From: Mycobacteroides chelonae
GTDB taxonomy: Bacteria; Actinomycetota; Actinomycetes; Mycobacteriales; Mycobacteriaceae
Length of the DNA stretch: 64,000 nucleotides
NCBI RefSeq assembly: GCF_016767715.1
Contig: NZ_CP050145.1
Location: 3,596,001 to 3,660,000 of the forward strand
Direction: 5' to 3'
Shown: positions 26,978-36,627 of the stretch, in pieces
How positions within the stretch are numbered: position 1 is the stretch's first letter
Layout of the letters: the number at the start of each line of letters is the position of its first letter
Notes under the pieces: model-generated
The model's database searches: none
The model's input: the letters and a program-made list of their open reading frames with translations, nothing else
What the model was told of the DNA's origin: nothing
Program-made: the position numbers and the translations under genes

Positions 26978-27424
26978 ATGTTCCATCTGTTCAACGAGCG
27001 CTCGCGACAGGTCATCGTGATCGCACAGGAGGAAGCACGCGAACGCCAGCGCAACTATCTCGGAGCAGAACACCTCCTGCTGGGTCTGCTCGGCGAAGGC
27101 ACCGGCCTGGGTGCTCGGCTGCTCGCTACCGCCGGAGTCCGCTTTGAGAACGGGTCACGGGTCATTCAGCAGATCGTGCCGTTGGGCCAGGAGCCGCCAA
27201 CCGAGAAAATGGCGTTCACTCCGGGCGCCCAGCAGACACTCGAGCTGGCGATGACCGCGTCCACAAGCAGGCGGCACACGGAAATCTGCACGGGGCACCT
27301 ACTTTTGGGGCTCGTGGACGCGGCCGACCCCCTCATCATCCAAATCTGGGAGAAGCTCAACGTGGACGTTCTGGACCTCTGGGATAATGTCCGGGCCCAC
27401 CTGGACGAGAACCTCGGCGACTAG
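26978..27424 (+). CDS. Standalone Clp N-domain protein
   Basis: 148 residues from ATG 26978, matching the first residues of ClpC (MF..F..RSRQVIVIAQEEAR). Two ClpN repeats are visible (NYLGAEHLLLGLLGEGTGLGARLL at about 27-50 and EICTGHLLLGLVDAADP at about 100-116). There is no AAA+ module. ClpC and ClpX rely on the N-domain for substrate and adaptor docking, so a free one could act as adaptor, decoy or inhibitor of ClpC1. The two repeats are diverged from one another. The gene is divergent from the lipoprotein. Confidence 0.85.
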   Translation: MFHLFNERSRQVIVIAQEEARERQRNYLGAEHLLLGLLGEGTGLGARLLATAGVRFENGSRVIQQIVPLGQEPPTEKMAFTPGAQQTLELAMTASTSRRHTEICTGHLLLGLVDAADPLIIQIWEKLNVDVLDLWDNVRAHLDENLGD

Positions 27425-27431
27425 GACGCGG

Positions 27432-28190
27432 TTAGGCGTACGCAGGTCGTGACTGCGCGGCGATGCTCTTCTCCCCCGCAGTCGCGGCCCGCCGCAGAGC
27501 CCCGTACTCGCCGAAATATCCGGCCACACTGCCCACCGCAGGCAGCATTCCCAAATAACGGAAAATCGGCTTGGGCTGCGGCCGTTTTTCCAGCTCATCG
27601 CCGATGGCCCGCAGGATGCCCGCCAGGTGCCACAGGGTGCGAGCCAGGGCGAACGGCGACCAGCTCCGCGGCGTCTCCGGGTCCTGATCGTCGGCGCCGG
27701 CCAGCGCCGCATCGCTGAGGGTGCGATTGCACAGCACCTTCGCCAGCAGCCGGACTTGCTCCTGGTGATCACCGATACCAAGCTCGCGGGCGATGGCCAC
27801 CAGGACAATGGCCTGGTTGGAGAATCCCAGCAGGTCCTGCACAGGCAGCCGTGCGGCGAGTGCACCGAAAATCCCTGGGAACGCGACAAATACGGTGTTG
27901 ACGGCGCCCACGCGCTGCACCCACCAGTGCACCTTTCCGCGCGTGTCCAGCTGCTCCCAGGCGCGGGTGCCCGGGGTAGTGGCCGTGTTCAGAGCGCAGG
28001 CCAGGGCATCAAGCGCCTTGTCAACGACTCCGTCGCCTTCGCCCAGCTCGTAGGTGCGCTCCTTGAGTCCAAAGGGATCGGACTGCGCCAGCACGGTCAG
28101 GACGGGGTTGATCACCCGGACAGCGCGGCTCAATGCGTCGGCGATATCGGCATCGGAGAGCACGGCATTTGGTAACGCGATGAGACCCAT
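27432..28190 (-). CDS. Conserved protein of unknown function
   Basis: 252 residues, ATG 28190, no signal peptide or clear transmembrane span. It is mainly helical: an N-terminal region (ADALSRAVRVINPVLTVL), a central moderately hydrophobic stretch (VNTVFVAFPGIFGALAARL) and a C-terminal region SPFALARTLWHLAGILRAIGDEL. It is convergent with the Clp N-domain gene, seven bases apart. No family recognised with confidence. Confidence 0.6.
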   Translation of the reverse strand: MGLIALPNAVLSDADIADALSRAVRVINPVLTVLAQSDPFGLKERTYELGEGDGVVDKALDALACALNTATTPGTRAWEQLDTRGKVHWWVQRVGAVNTVFVAFPGIFGALAARLPVQDLLGFSNQAIVLVAIARELGIGDHQEQVRLLAKVLCNRTLSDAALAGADDQDPETPRSWSPFALARTLWHLAGILRAIGDELEKRPQPKPIFRYLGMLPAVGSVAGYFGEYGALRRAATAGEKSIAAQSRPAYA

Positions 28191-28369
28191 ATGCCCATCA
28201 TCTCGCGGCCGGGGTCCACGCGCGCGACGGGGATCGATTCCTCTGAATTCAGACCGTCAAATCGCCACGGCGTGAACGTGATCGGGCGTACTGTGCCCTC
28301 AGCACAACAAGATAAGGACGGGCAATGAAGCTCATGGTCTCGACCCCAGAGAGCGACGAGGGCTGATCC

Positions 28370-28729
28370 GTGGCACTCGCAGCAACTCTGATCACCGTCT
28401 GCACCACTGCGGTCGGTGCGACAGCATTCGGCGCGTCGCTCGCCATCACTCCGCAGCCCCCGGACACTGTTCTCTACGTCATCAGTTCAGATCGCCCGTT
28501 AACGGCGATCACCTGGCGAGACAGCCTCGGGCATATGCGTGAGCAGCCCGTTGACGGCTCTCAGCGCACCTGGACCTGGACCTTTACCAGCGATATCACC
28601 GATCCCCCGTACTTCGTCAGCGCCCAGTCCGCAGGGGCCGAAGCGACGTGCCGCTTGATCGTCAACGGCAAAGTCAAGGTCGAAAACACCGCCGCGGCGC
28701 AGGACTCAACCGCCACCTGCCACGGATAG
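28370..28729 (+). CDS. MmpS-like exported beta-domain protein
   Basis: 119 residues from GTG 28370. An N-terminal hydrophobic stretch (about 1-25) anchors or exports it. The C-terminal domain (TVLYVISSDRPLTAITWRDSLG ... FVSAQSAGAEATCRLIVNGKVKVENTAA..STATCHG) follows the pattern of MmpS proteins: two cysteines, INGKVK-type hairpin, final TC. MmpS proteins support MmpL lipid and siderophore transporters, but no mmpL lies nearby. The 180-base region upstream is divergent and likely holds its promoter. Confidence 0.65.
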   Translation: MALAATLITVCTTAVGATAFGASLAITPQPPDTVLYVISSDRPLTAITWRDSLGHMREQPVDGSQRTWTWTFTSDITDPPYFVSAQSAGAEATCRLIVNGKVKVENTAAAQDSTATCHG

Positions 28730-28826
28730 CCCTCGCCGCGCGGCTCAGCGATGCTTCGCGACCGTCAGCAGGATTGCCGAGTCCACGGCGTTCCATGTCT
28801 CGGCGGGTCGGCCCGCCAACCCTCCC

Positions 28827-29264
28827 TCAACCCTTCTTCAGCTCCTCGGCGAACATCACGAGGATGCCGCTGGGACCGCGAAGGTACGTGAGCTTGTAGA
28901 CGTCCTCGTAGGTGGCGACACCGCGAAGCGGATGGCAGCCGTGCCTGGCGGCTATCTCCATGGCCTCATCGATGTCGTCGACCGAGAACGCGACGCGATG
29001 CATGCCAATGTCATTGGGACGAGTGGGCTTCGACGCGATTGCCTCGGGGTGGATGTACTCAAAGAGTTCGATCCGACCATGGCCGTCTGGCGTCTGAAGC
29101 ATCGCGATGTTCGCGTGATTGCCGTCCAGACCGACGGCCGTGTCAGTCCACTCACCGCTGACGGTGGCGCGACCGAGGACTGTGAGCCCGAGGTCGGTGA
29201 AAAACGCGATAGCGGCTTCGAGATCCTCAACGGCGATGCCGACGTTTTCGAGCTTGATGGCCAT
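28827..29264 (-). CDS. VOC/glyoxalase-fold protein
   Basis: A 145-residue vicinal-oxygen-chelate protein with two beta-alpha-beta modules (KLENVGIAVEDLEAAIAFFTDLGL and IGMHRVAFSVDDIDEAMEIAARHG). Metal-ligand candidates are the His of MHRVAF and Glu of MFAEEL, but the first-strand ligand His is replaced by Asn (LENVGI), so catalysis is uncertain. It is the last gene before the tRNA terminator. Confidence 0.75.
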   Translation of the reverse strand: MAIKLENVGIAVEDLEAAIAFFTDLGLTVLGRATVSGEWTDTAVGLDGNHANIAMLQTPDGHGRIELFEYIHPEAIASKPTRPNDIGMHRVAFSVDDIDEAMEIAARHGCHPLRGVATYEDVYKLTYLRGPSGILVMFAEELKKG

Positions 29265-29315
29265 CGCAGGGATGCTACCGAGCCGGGCAGCGAGAGTGGC
29301 CGAACATCTCAGAGT

Positions 29316-29355
29316 AAAAATGACGCAGGCCAGAGACTGAGTCTCTGGCCTGCGT
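29316..29355 (-). terminator. Intrinsic terminator of the initiator tRNA
   Basis: A perfect 15-base stem acgcaggccagagac (29323-29337) and gtctctggcctgcgt (29341-29355) with a 3-base loop, followed on the minus strand by TTTTT (29320-29316). It lies 7 bases past the tRNA 3' end and is an excellent Rho-independent terminator. Confidence 0.9.
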
Positions 29356-29361
29356 ACCTAG

Positions 29362-29435
29362 TAGCGGGGACAGGATTTGAACCTGCGACCTCTGGGTTAT
29401 GAGCCCAGCGAGCTACCGAGCTGCTCCACCCCGCG
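29362..29435 (-). tRNA. Initiator tRNA-fMet (CAT)
   Basis: 74 bases fold as a complete cloverleaf with anticodon loop CTCATAA. Three G-C pairs at the base of the anticodon stem (GGG/CCC) and an unpaired C1 with U72 are the initiator features; the remaining acceptor pairs G2-C71 to G7-C66 hold. CCA is not encoded; it is added after transcription. A strong terminator follows. Confidence 0.95.
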
Positions 29436-29519
29436 GTGGTGAACACAAGGTTACCGGGCGCAGTGCGTGGCGCCAAATCGTTTACCTGGCCTGCAGTTAC
29501 GCACCCACGAACGCCTCGG

Positions 29520-29578
29520 CCGAGTGTCGACTTTCCGGACTTCCATCTCGGACTTTGGCCCGAAAAGTCGACATTCGG
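29520..29578. repeat. Imperfect inverted repeat 3' of the UPF0182 gene
   Basis: ccgagtgtcgactttccgg (29520-29538) and cccgaaaagtcgacattcgg (29559-29578) pair with a few mismatches. It lies just beyond the UPF0182 stop and may end that transcript; no T-tract is present. Confidence 0.5.
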
Positions 29579-29584
29579 CGGAAA

Positions 29585-32551
29585 TTACTTGGCCTGTGTG
29601 AACTTCGTCATCGCGTCGTCAAGGCTCTTCAGGGCCTGTCCGTACCGGGCGAAGTCGCCACTCTTCTGGGCGTCCTTCACCTCGCCGATGGCCCGCTGAA
29701 CCTCCTGCAGCGCGGCGGCCTTCGCCGAGGACAGTTCCGAGGACCCCGCCGGCGGCACGGCAGCCGGGGGAACGATCGGAACATTCTGACCGCTGGGCGG
29801 CGGCGGGTTCACATTTCCGGGTTCGGCCGCCGGGGCGGTGGCCGTCGCACCGGCACCGGGCCCGAACACCATGTCCAGAGCATCCCTGACCGTGGTCGCG
29901 TAGCCGACCTTGCCGTTGTAGAACATGCCCACACGGATCAGGCGCGGATACGAGGACTGATCACCCTGGCCCGGCGAGGCATACAGCGGCTCGACGAACA
30001 ACAATCCACCGTTGGCCACCGGCAGTGTCAGCAGGTTGCCCCACCGCAGGATGTTCTGGTTCTTGATGATGCCGACATGCGAAGACACCTGGTTGTCGGT
30101 GGTGATCGCATTGTTCACCAGCTTGGGGCCCTGCACCGTTCCGGGAACCGTCAAAACGGTGATCTTCCCGTAGGTTTCGGGATCGGAGCTGGCACTGACA
30201 TAGGCAGCCAGGAAGTCACGCTGGAAACGGTTCAGCGCACTGGTCAATTGGAATGACGCCGAATTGTCGTTCTTCGTAATATCTTTCGCGACGATGTAAT
30301 ACGGCGGCTGCGAACCGGTGGACGCGTTCGGGTCATCGGGCACCTGCCAGAAATCACTGGTGGAGAAGAAGGTCACCGGGTCGTTGACGTGGTAGCGCGC
30401 CAACAGCGTCCGCTGCACCTTGAAAAGATCCTCCGGGTAGCGCAGGTGGCGCGCGAGGTCCGGCGAGATGTCACTCTTCGGCTTAACCGTTCCGGGGAAG
30501 ATCTTCATCCATGCCTTGAGCACGGGATCCTTCTCGTCCTGCTGATACAGGGTGACGGTGCCGTCGTACGCGTCCACCGTCGCCTTGACCGAGTTCCGGA
30601 TGTACGACACCTGCTGGTTGGGCAGCGCTCCCCCGGTCTTGCCGACCTGGCTGTCAAAGGTGGCCTCCGACAACGACGTCTGCTGCGAGTACGGGTAGTT
30701 GTCCAGCGTGGTGTAGCCGTCGACGATCCAGACCATGCGCTTGTCGACGATCGCCGGGTAGGTCCCGCTGTCGACCGTCAGCCACGGCGCCACCGCTTCC
30801 ACCCGCCGGCTTGGGTCCCGGTTGAACAGGATCTTGCTGTTGTCCCCGATCACGTTGGAGAACAGGAAGTTCCGTTCGGCGTACTTCAGACCGAAGACCG
30901 TCCGCGCCAGCGCACCGCCGACCGGCACGCCGCCGGTACCGGTGTAGGTGCTGTTCTTGGTTCCGGAGTTGTTCTCGTAGTCGTACTCACGATCGTCACC
31001 GTTCTTGCCGACGATCGCATAGTCGTTGGTGTCGCTGGCGATAATCGGGCCGTAGTAGACGCGCGGCTGAGCCAGCGCCGCCGGGCCGTCGGAAAGAACC
31101 TTGCCGTTGTCATCGACGGCATTCACCAGGAATTCCGGGTACCCGCCGTTCTCGTCCGGCTTATCGGCCACCCCGCGCACGGTGTTGGCCGGTGCGGCGA
31201 TGAATCCGTTGCCGTGGGTGTAGACGGTGTGCCGGTTGATCCAGTCGCGCTGGTTATCACGAAGCTTGGCCGGATCGAGCTCGCGTGCGGCAACGACATA
31301 GTCGCGCAGCGAGCCGCTCCTGTCCTGATACCGATCGATCGACAACGAATCGGGGAAGGCGTAGAAGTTCTTGCCCTGCTGCAATTGAGTGAAGGCCGGG
31401 CTCACGATGTTGGGATCCAAAACGCGGATGTTGGCGATCGTGGAACGGTCGGCCGCAACCTGTTTGGCCAGTTGCTCACTGCCGGTGGGCGCCGATGCGG
31501 TACCGCTGTAGTCCCGGTAAGTCACGACGTCGTCGGTCAGTCCGTAGGCGTCGCGCGTCGCCTTGATACTGCGCGCGATGTACTCACTTTCCTTCTGCGC
31601 GGCATTGGGTTTGACGCTGAACTGCTCCACGATGAGCGGCCAGCCGGCGCCGACCACCAACGAGGACAGCAGCAGCAGCGCCAGGCCGATCGCGGGAATC
31701 CGCAGATCCTTGAGCACCAGCGCCGAGAACACCGCGACCGCGCAGATCACCGCGATGGCCAGCAGGATGAGCTTGGCCGGCAGCACCGCGTTGATATCGG
31801 TGTAACCGGCGCCGGTGAACGGCTTACCGGCCCGCGTGTGCGAAAGCAGTTCGTACCGATCTAGCCAGTAGGCGGCGACCTTGAGCAGCACCAGAATTCC
31901 GGCAAGAGTCACCAGCTGGATGCGTGCCGGACGCGACAGCGTGCCCGAACGACCGGACAGCCGAATGCCACCAAAGATGTAGTGCACCAGGGCGTTGACG
32001 ATGAGCGCGACGAAGACCGCGATGAACAGGTACGTCAGCACGAATCGATAGAACGGCAGCTCGAAGGCAAAAAACCCGAGATCCAGGCCGAACTGTGGAT
32101 CCTTGATACCGAAGTCCCCGCCCTCCAGGAACAGCTGCACGGGCATCCAATAGCTTTGGGCCACAATGCCGGCCAGCACACCGATAAGCACCGGAACACC
32201 GATGACGAAAAGCCGCACCCGCGAGAGGATCAGAGCACGGTACTGCGCCAGCGCGTCACCCGGCCCCTTGGTGGGCACGAACACTGGCCGCGCCCGGTAT
32301 GCCAATCCGAAGCCCGCGAAAACCACAGCACCGACCAAGATTCCGACGATCAGGAACAAGGCCAGCCGGGTCAGCAGCACGGTCGTGAATACGCCACGGA
32401 ATCCGAGCTCACCGAACCACAGCCAATTGATGTAGGTGTCGACCAGGCGCGGGCCGATCAACAACAACACCACGATCACCAACGCCGCGGCGACCAGTCG
32501 CCGGCTCCGTCGGGTCAATCGTGGCAGAGCCCCATTCGGCCGCATTCCCAC
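29585..32551 (-). CDS. UPF0182 family large membrane protein (Rv3193c-like)
   Basis: A 988-residue protein with about seven N-terminal helices (within 20-330) followed by a large extracytoplasmic domain of about 550 residues and a Pro-rich, disordered C-terminus ([20 protein letters not shown]). It matches the actinobacterial UPF0182 family (M. tuberculosis Rv3193c, 992 residues). Role unknown; conserved next to the Lon-like PDZ protease. The start is GTG 32551, and ATG 32545 is equally possible. Confidence 0.92.
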   Translation of the reverse strand: MGMRPNGALPRLTRRSRRLVAAALVIVVLLLIGPRLVDTYINWLWFGELGFRGVFTTVLLTRLALFLIVGILVGAVVFAGFGLAYRARPVFVPTKGPGDALAQYRALILSRVRLFVIGVPVLIGVLAGIVAQSYWMPVQLFLEGGDFGIKDPQFGLDLGFFAFELPFYRFVLTYLFIAVFVALIVNALVHYIFGGIRLSGRSGTLSRPARIQLVTLAGILVLLKVAAYWLDRYELLSHTRAGKPFTGAGYTDINAVLPAKLILLAIAVICAVAVFSALVLKDLRIPAIGLALLLLSSLVVGAGWPLIVEQFSVKPNAAQKESEYIARSIKATRDAYGLTDDVVTYRDYSGTASAPTGSEQLAKQVAADRSTIANIRVLDPNIVSPAFTQLQQGKNFYAFPDSLSIDRYQDRSGSLRDYVVAARELDPAKLRDNQRDWINRHTVYTHGNGFIAAPANTVRGVADKPDENGGYPEFLVNAVDDNGKVLSDGPAALAQPRVYYGPIIASDTNDYAIVGKNGDDREYDYENNSGTKNSTYTGTGGVPVGGALARTVFGLKYAERNFLFSNVIGDNSKILFNRDPSRRVEAVAPWLTVDSGTYPAIVDKRMVWIVDGYTTLDNYPYSQQTSLSEATFDSQVGKTGGALPNQQVSYIRNSVKATVDAYDGTVTLYQQDEKDPVLKAWMKIFPGTVKPKSDISPDLARHLRYPEDLFKVQRTLLARYHVNDPVTFFSTSDFWQVPDDPNASTGSQPPYYIVAKDITKNDNSASFQLTSALNRFQRDFLAAYVSASSDPETYGKITVLTVPGTVQGPKLVNNAITTDNQVSSHVGIIKNQNILRWGNLLTLPVANGGLLFVEPLYASPGQGDQSSYPRLIRVGMFYNGKVGYATTVRDALDMVFGPGAGATATAPAAEPGNVNPPPPSGQNVPIVPPAAVPPAGSSELSSAKAAALQEVQRAIGEVKDAQKSGDFARYGQALKSLDDAMTKFTQAK

Positions 32552-32668
32552 GTCGCTACGCTCCTCGTCGAGTGTTCAAGCACGGCTCAATTTTCGCGCT
32601 TCGATTCTCAGGCCCACTGTAGCCGCAGAACAGTGGGCATCGGCCAGCATCGTGGGTGGTGAGGCTCG

Positions 32669-33703
32669 CTAACAACTAGGCGCTTGACCACCGCGATCAA
32701 GGGCGTTGAGCCCGTCAACCGCTTCGGCCAAGGTGCCGACCTTGACCATGGTGAGCCCCTGCCCACCGTCCGTCTTGGCCTCGGCACAGTTGGCCGCCGG
32801 CACCAAGAACACCGTTGCTCCAGCGTCTTTGGCTGCCTGCATCTTGTGCGTGATTCCACCGATGGGCCCCACCTTGCCCTCGGCGTCGATGGTTCCCGTT
32901 CCGGCAACGAACTTTCCACCGTCGAGTTCACCGGGCGTCAGCTTGTCGATCACCGCGAGGCTGAACATCAGCCCGGCCGACGGCCCACCGATATTGGCCA
33001 GGTTGAAATCAATGGTGAACGGCGCCCACGGTGCCTGCACAACTCCGACCCCCAGGAACCCGTAGTCACGATCCCCGTTCTTGCCGAGCGTGATCTTCAC
33101 CGATTCGGTCTTACTGCTGCCCTCGGGGTTCTTGCGCTTGTAGTCCAGCGTCACCACCTCACCGGGCTTAGTCGCCTTGAGCGCTCCGGTGAACTCCTCC
33201 AGGTTGGCGACCGGTCGCCCGTTCACCGCGGTGATCGCGTCGTTCTCCTGCAGCTTGCCCTTGGACGGTCCGTCATCGCTGATGGTCAGGACGGTGACCG
33301 CCGTCGGGTACTTGAGGTATCCGAGCGCCGCGAATTCGGCACTTTCTTCGGACTTCTTGAACTCGAGGTCGTTTTCCTTGTCCACCTGGTCCTTGGACCG
33401 ATTAGGCGGGTACACCGCGTCCCGCGGAACCAGCTGCTCACGCCCGCTCGCCCACAACCGCAGCGCGTCGGCCAATGTCAGTCCGTCGCGCTGGGAGACC
33501 GTCGTCATGTTGAGGTGGCCCGACACCGGGTCGACCTTGGTGCCCTTGATGTCGACGACCTCCTTGCCCTCGACCTGACCGAGGGTGTTGAAGGTCGGGC
33601 CCGGTCCCAGGGAGACGTACGGCACGGTGATCACCGACATCAACAACGCGAAGGCGATGATCGGGACCAGCGCGACCAGCAGCGTCGCTACGCGGCGATT
33701 CAT
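32669..33703 (-). CDS. PDZ-domain Lon-like serine protease (Rv3194c/YlbL-like)
   Basis: A 344-residue membrane-anchored protease. There is one N-terminal helix (about 5-28), a PDZ domain at about 130-205 (KGKLQENDAITAVNGRPVANLEEF) and a Lon-type catalytic domain. The serine is in GGPSAGLMFSL and the lysine in GPIGGITHKMQAAKDAGA, the Ser-Lys dyad of Lon. It acts outside the cytoplasmic membrane on unknown substrates. It is upstream of the UPF0182 gene. Confidence 0.92.
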   Translation of the reverse strand: MNRRVATLLVALVPIIAFALLMSVITVPYVSLGPGPTFNTLGQVEGKEVVDIKGTKVDPVSGHLNMTTVSQRDGLTLADALRLWASGREQLVPRDAVYPPNRSKDQVDKENDLEFKKSEESAEFAALGYLKYPTAVTVLTISDDGPSKGKLQENDAITAVNGRPVANLEEFTGALKATKPGEVVTLDYKRKNPEGSSKTESVKITLGKNGDRDYGFLGVGVVQAPWAPFTIDFNLANIGGPSAGLMFSLAVIDKLTPGELDGGKFVAGTGTIDAEGKVGPIGGITHKMQAAKDAGATVFLVPAANCAEAKTDGGQGLTMVKVGTLAEAVDGLNALDRGGQAPSC

Positions 33704-33764
33704 GCCTGCACCCTATGGCAAGCCCTGCTCGGGACCCCGTCGGTAGTCTCATGGTGGAGGTCCG

Positions 33765-34178
33765 ATGAACGATCATGCCCCCGTCCTGCTGTATGACGGC
33801 GTGTGCGCACTGTGCAACGGGGCGGTGAAGAAGATCCTGCGGGACGACAAGGTCGGAACGATGCGCTTCGCGGCGCTCGACAGTGAATACGGCAAGCAGG
33901 TGGTCGCGCGGCACCCCGAACTCGTCGGTGTCGATTCCTTCGTGATCGTCGACAACCCGGGCGATCCTGCCGAACGAATTCATATCCGGTCCGACGGAGT
34001 GGTGCGGATCATCGACTATCTCGGCGGCACCCGACGAGCCTCCCTCATCGCACTGGTTCCGCGCCCCATCCGCGATGCGCTCTACCGGCTGGTCGCCCGA
34101 ACCCGATACCGGGTGTTCGGGCGGTACGACACCTGCCCGTTGCCGCCTCCGGAGGTCCGGGCGCGCTTCCTGGCCTGA
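33765..34178 (+). CDS. DCC-type thiol-disulfide oxidoreductase (DUF393)
   Basis: A 137-residue protein of the DCC family, named for the N-terminal DGVCALCNG motif (residues about 11-19), whose CxxC pair is redox active in a thioredoxin-like fold. Further family signs: MRFAALDSEYGKQV, VDSFVIV and the C-terminal RYRVFGRYDTC. It is divergent from the PDZ protease gene. Partner and substrate unknown. Confidence 0.85.
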   Translation: MNDHAPVLLYDGVCALCNGAVKKILRDDKVGTMRFAALDSEYGKQVVARHPELVGVDSFVIVDNPGDPAERIHIRSDGVVRIIDYLGGTRRASLIALVPRPIRDALYRLVARTRYRVFGRYDTCPLPPPEVRARFLA

Positions 34179-34248
34179 TCCCATGCCAAAACGGGTGCGT
34201 TCACTGACAGCGTGATCCGGCCATGTCTACCAGCGGTACCGTGGAGAT

Positions 34249-35601
34249 ATGGCCGACCTCCCCTTTGGATTCGCTGCTGGCGACGACCCCGACCGTGAGC
34301 CGGGCGACGGCGCGCGGCCGGGCCCCGGCTCGGGACCGTCGGGCGCGGACCCATTCGGCTTCGGATCTGGTGGATTCAATCCCGCCGACCTCGGGCAGAT
34401 CTTCACCCAGCTGGGCCAGATGTTCAGCGGGGCTGCCGCCGGTGCGGCCAGTGGTCAGTCCGCTGGCGCGGTCAACTACGACATCGCCCGGCAACTCGCT
34501 TCAAGCTCAATCGGTTTCGTCGCGCCTATCACCGAGGGCACCCAATCGGCGATCACCGATGCGGTGCACCTGGCCGACACCTGGCTCGACGGAGCCACCG
34601 CGCTGCCCGCCGGGGCCACCCGAACCGCAGCCTGGACCGCGACCGACTGGGTGGACAACACCCTGGAAAACTGGAAGCGGCTCGTCGACCCTGTCGCCGA
34701 ACAGATTTCAGGCATGTGGGCGGCGAACCTGCCCGAAGAGGCCCAGGGCATGGCCGGGCCGCTGCTGGGCATGATGACCCAGATGGGCGGCATGGCCTTC
34801 GGATCGCAGCTGGGCCAGGCGCTCGGACAGCTGTCCCGAGAGGTGCTGACCTCCACCGATATCGGATTGCCGTTGGGCCCCAAGGGCACCGCGGCTCTGC
34901 TTCCGGTCGCCATCGAGGCGTTCTCCGAGGGCCTTGAACAGTCCAAGAGCGAGATCATGACCTTCCTGGCCGCCCGGGAAGCCGCGCACCACCGCTTGTT
35001 CAGCGGCGTGGGCTGGCTGACCATCCGGCTGATGGACACCCTCGAGCAGTACGCCAAGGGCATCTCGATCGACATGAGCGCCATCGAAGAAGCCGCACGC
35101 GGCTTCAACCCCGCTTCGCTGGGCGATCCGTCCGATATGGAACAGATTCTGTCCCAAGGCATTTTCGAGCCGAAGACCACGCCGCAACAGGAGCAGGCCC
35201 TGGAACGCCTGGAAACCCTGCTAGCGCTCATCGAGGGATGGGTGCAGACAGTGGTGACCGACGCGCTCGGCGAGCGCATCCCCGCGACCGCGGCCCTTAG
35301 CGAGACCTTGCGGCGCCGCCGCGCCACGGGCGGCCCGGCCGAGCAGACCTTCGGCACCCTGGTGGGCCTGGAGCTGCGGCCGCGCAAGCTGCGCGAGGCC
35401 GCAGATCTGTGGCGCAGGCTCACCGACGCCGTGGGTGTGGACAAGCGCGACGCGATCTGGGCACACCCCGATCTGATTCCCGATGCCAGCGACCTGGACA
35501 ACCCGGCCGCCTTTATCGATCGCATCGTCGGCGGAGACACCGACGCCATCGACGACCCGATCGCGCAGATCGAGAAGCTCGATCCGGGCACATCCGAATA
35601 A
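34249..35601 (+). CDS. Zincin-like DUF2342 family protein (Rv3195-like)
   Basis: 450 residues, a family of putative zinc-dependent peptidases conserved in actinobacteria. The N-terminus is Gly/Asp-rich and disordered. The core has the presumed metal motif as AAREAAHHRLFSGVGW, with Arg in place of the first His of HExxH, then LALIEGWVQTVVTDAL and the C-terminal block RRRATGGPAEQTFGTLVGLELRPRKLREA. The position beside Rv3194c-, Rv3196- and Rv3197-like genes matches M. tuberculosis. Confidence 0.85.
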   Translation: MADLPFGFAAGDDPDREPGDGARPGPGSGPSGADPFGFGSGGFNPADLGQIFTQLGQMFSGAAAGAASGQSAGAVNYDIARQLASSSIGFVAPITEGTQSAITDAVHLADTWLDGATALPAGATRTAAWTATDWVDNTLENWKRLVDPVAEQISGMWAANLPEEAQGMAGPLLGMMTQMGGMAFGSQLGQALGQLSREVLTSTDIGLPLGPKGTAALLPVAIEAFSEGLEQSKSEIMTFLAAREAAHHRLFSGVGWLTIRLMDTLEQYAKGISIDMSAIEEAARGFNPASLGDPSDMEQILSQGIFEPKTTPQQEQALERLETLLALIEGWVQTVVTDALGERIPATAALSETLRRRRATGGPAEQTFGTLVGLELRPRKLREAADLWRRLTDAVGVDKRDAIWAHPDLIPDASDLDNPAAFIDRIVGGDTDAIDDPIAQIEKLDPGTSE

Positions 35602-35714
35602 AACCGGAGAAATTCTGCGGCTCACACATTCGGCGCTGGTCAGGGGTCGAATAAGGCTGTGGATAAACGGCTTTCAGCCGCCCGGCGCGCACGCCGGATA
35701 TGCCACAGTGGGTC

Positions 35715-36578
35715 ATGTCCAGCGAGCCGACCTTCACCCTCGATCCGGCACGTCCGGTGCTGCCGAGGCCGGATGACGGGGTTCAGATCGGGTGGATGCC
35801 GCGTCATGCGGTGATCGTGCGCCCCTCATCCACCGCGCCCGCCGCGGCGGTACGCCAGCTGCTGCACTCCCTGACCGACGAACTCACCTGGAGTCAGATC
35901 CTTGGCCTTCAGTGCGTCAAGGACTTTCATGACGCTGAGGACATCCGGTCGCTACTGGAGGAATTGGTCGACACCGGCGCCGTCATCCGGCGCACCCGAT
36001 CCGTCACGGCCGCTTCGCCGGTGATCCGGCTCGTGGGCCGCGGCCCGCTGTCCGACGCCCTCACCGAGGCGCTCCGGCACACCTCGGCGCGTATCCAGCG
36101 CTCAACCCAGTCGGCACACGGAAAGTCTTGGCAACACGTAGATTTGGCGATACTCGCCGATGACCTGATTGCCGACACCCGGCTACTTCGGGTACTGGCC
36201 GATGCCGAGGTGCCGCATCTGTCCGTCCGGGCGCGCGACGGCACCGGTCTGATTGGGCCCATGGTTTTACCTGGTATCACCAGTTGCCTGCAATGCGCCG
36301 ACCGCCACCGGCGTGATCGCGACGAACAGTGGCCCGCGGTGGCCGCTCAACTCACCGGAACCGTGGGTGTCGCCGCGCCGGCCACGGTGCTGGGCACCGC
36401 GGCGGTGGCGCTGGCGCAGATAGACCGAGTGCTGTCGGCGATTCGCGGACAGGCGCCGGGACCACTGGTAACGCTCAACGCGACGCTTGAACTCGACCTG
36501 GCCACTCACGCGTTGACGGCCCGGCACTGGACCGCACATCCGTTGTGCCCGTGCGGCGCCTATTTCACCGGAAATTGA
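35715..36578 (+). CDS. Ocin-ThiF-like cyclodehydratase-type protein (Rv3196-like)
   Basis: 287 residues from ATG 35715. The pattern GLIGPMVLPGITSCLQCADRHRRDRDEQWPAVAAQL is typical of the E1-like cyclodehydratase partner proteins that bind precursor peptides in thiazole/oxazole-modified peptide pathways. The pairs CLQC and CPC near the C-terminus probably hold zinc. No YcaO gene and no precursor peptide lie nearby, so this orphan probably has another role. Downstream are the three kinase-like genes. Confidence 0.75.
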   Translation: MSSEPTFTLDPARPVLPRPDDGVQIGWMPRHAVIVRPSSTAPAAAVRQLLHSLTDELTWSQILGLQCVKDFHDAEDIRSLLEELVDTGAVIRRTRSVTAASPVIRLVGRGPLSDALTEALRHTSARIQRSTQSAHGKSWQHVDLAILADDLIADTRLLRVLADAEVPHLSVRARDGTGLIGPMVLPGITSCLQCADRHRRDRDEQWPAVAAQLTGTVGVAAPATVLGTAAVALAQIDRVLSAIRGQAPGPLVTLNATLELDLATHALTARHWTAHPLCPCGAYFTGN

Positions 36579-36627
36579 CGAAGACCCACTTTTTGTTAAC
36601 TTCATCACGACCGGGCATGATGTGCAC

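Noticed and set aside
30389..31864. 491-residue frame antisense to the UPF0182 gene
   Set aside because: Shadow of the codon bias in a large membrane protein; no ribosome site and no domain.
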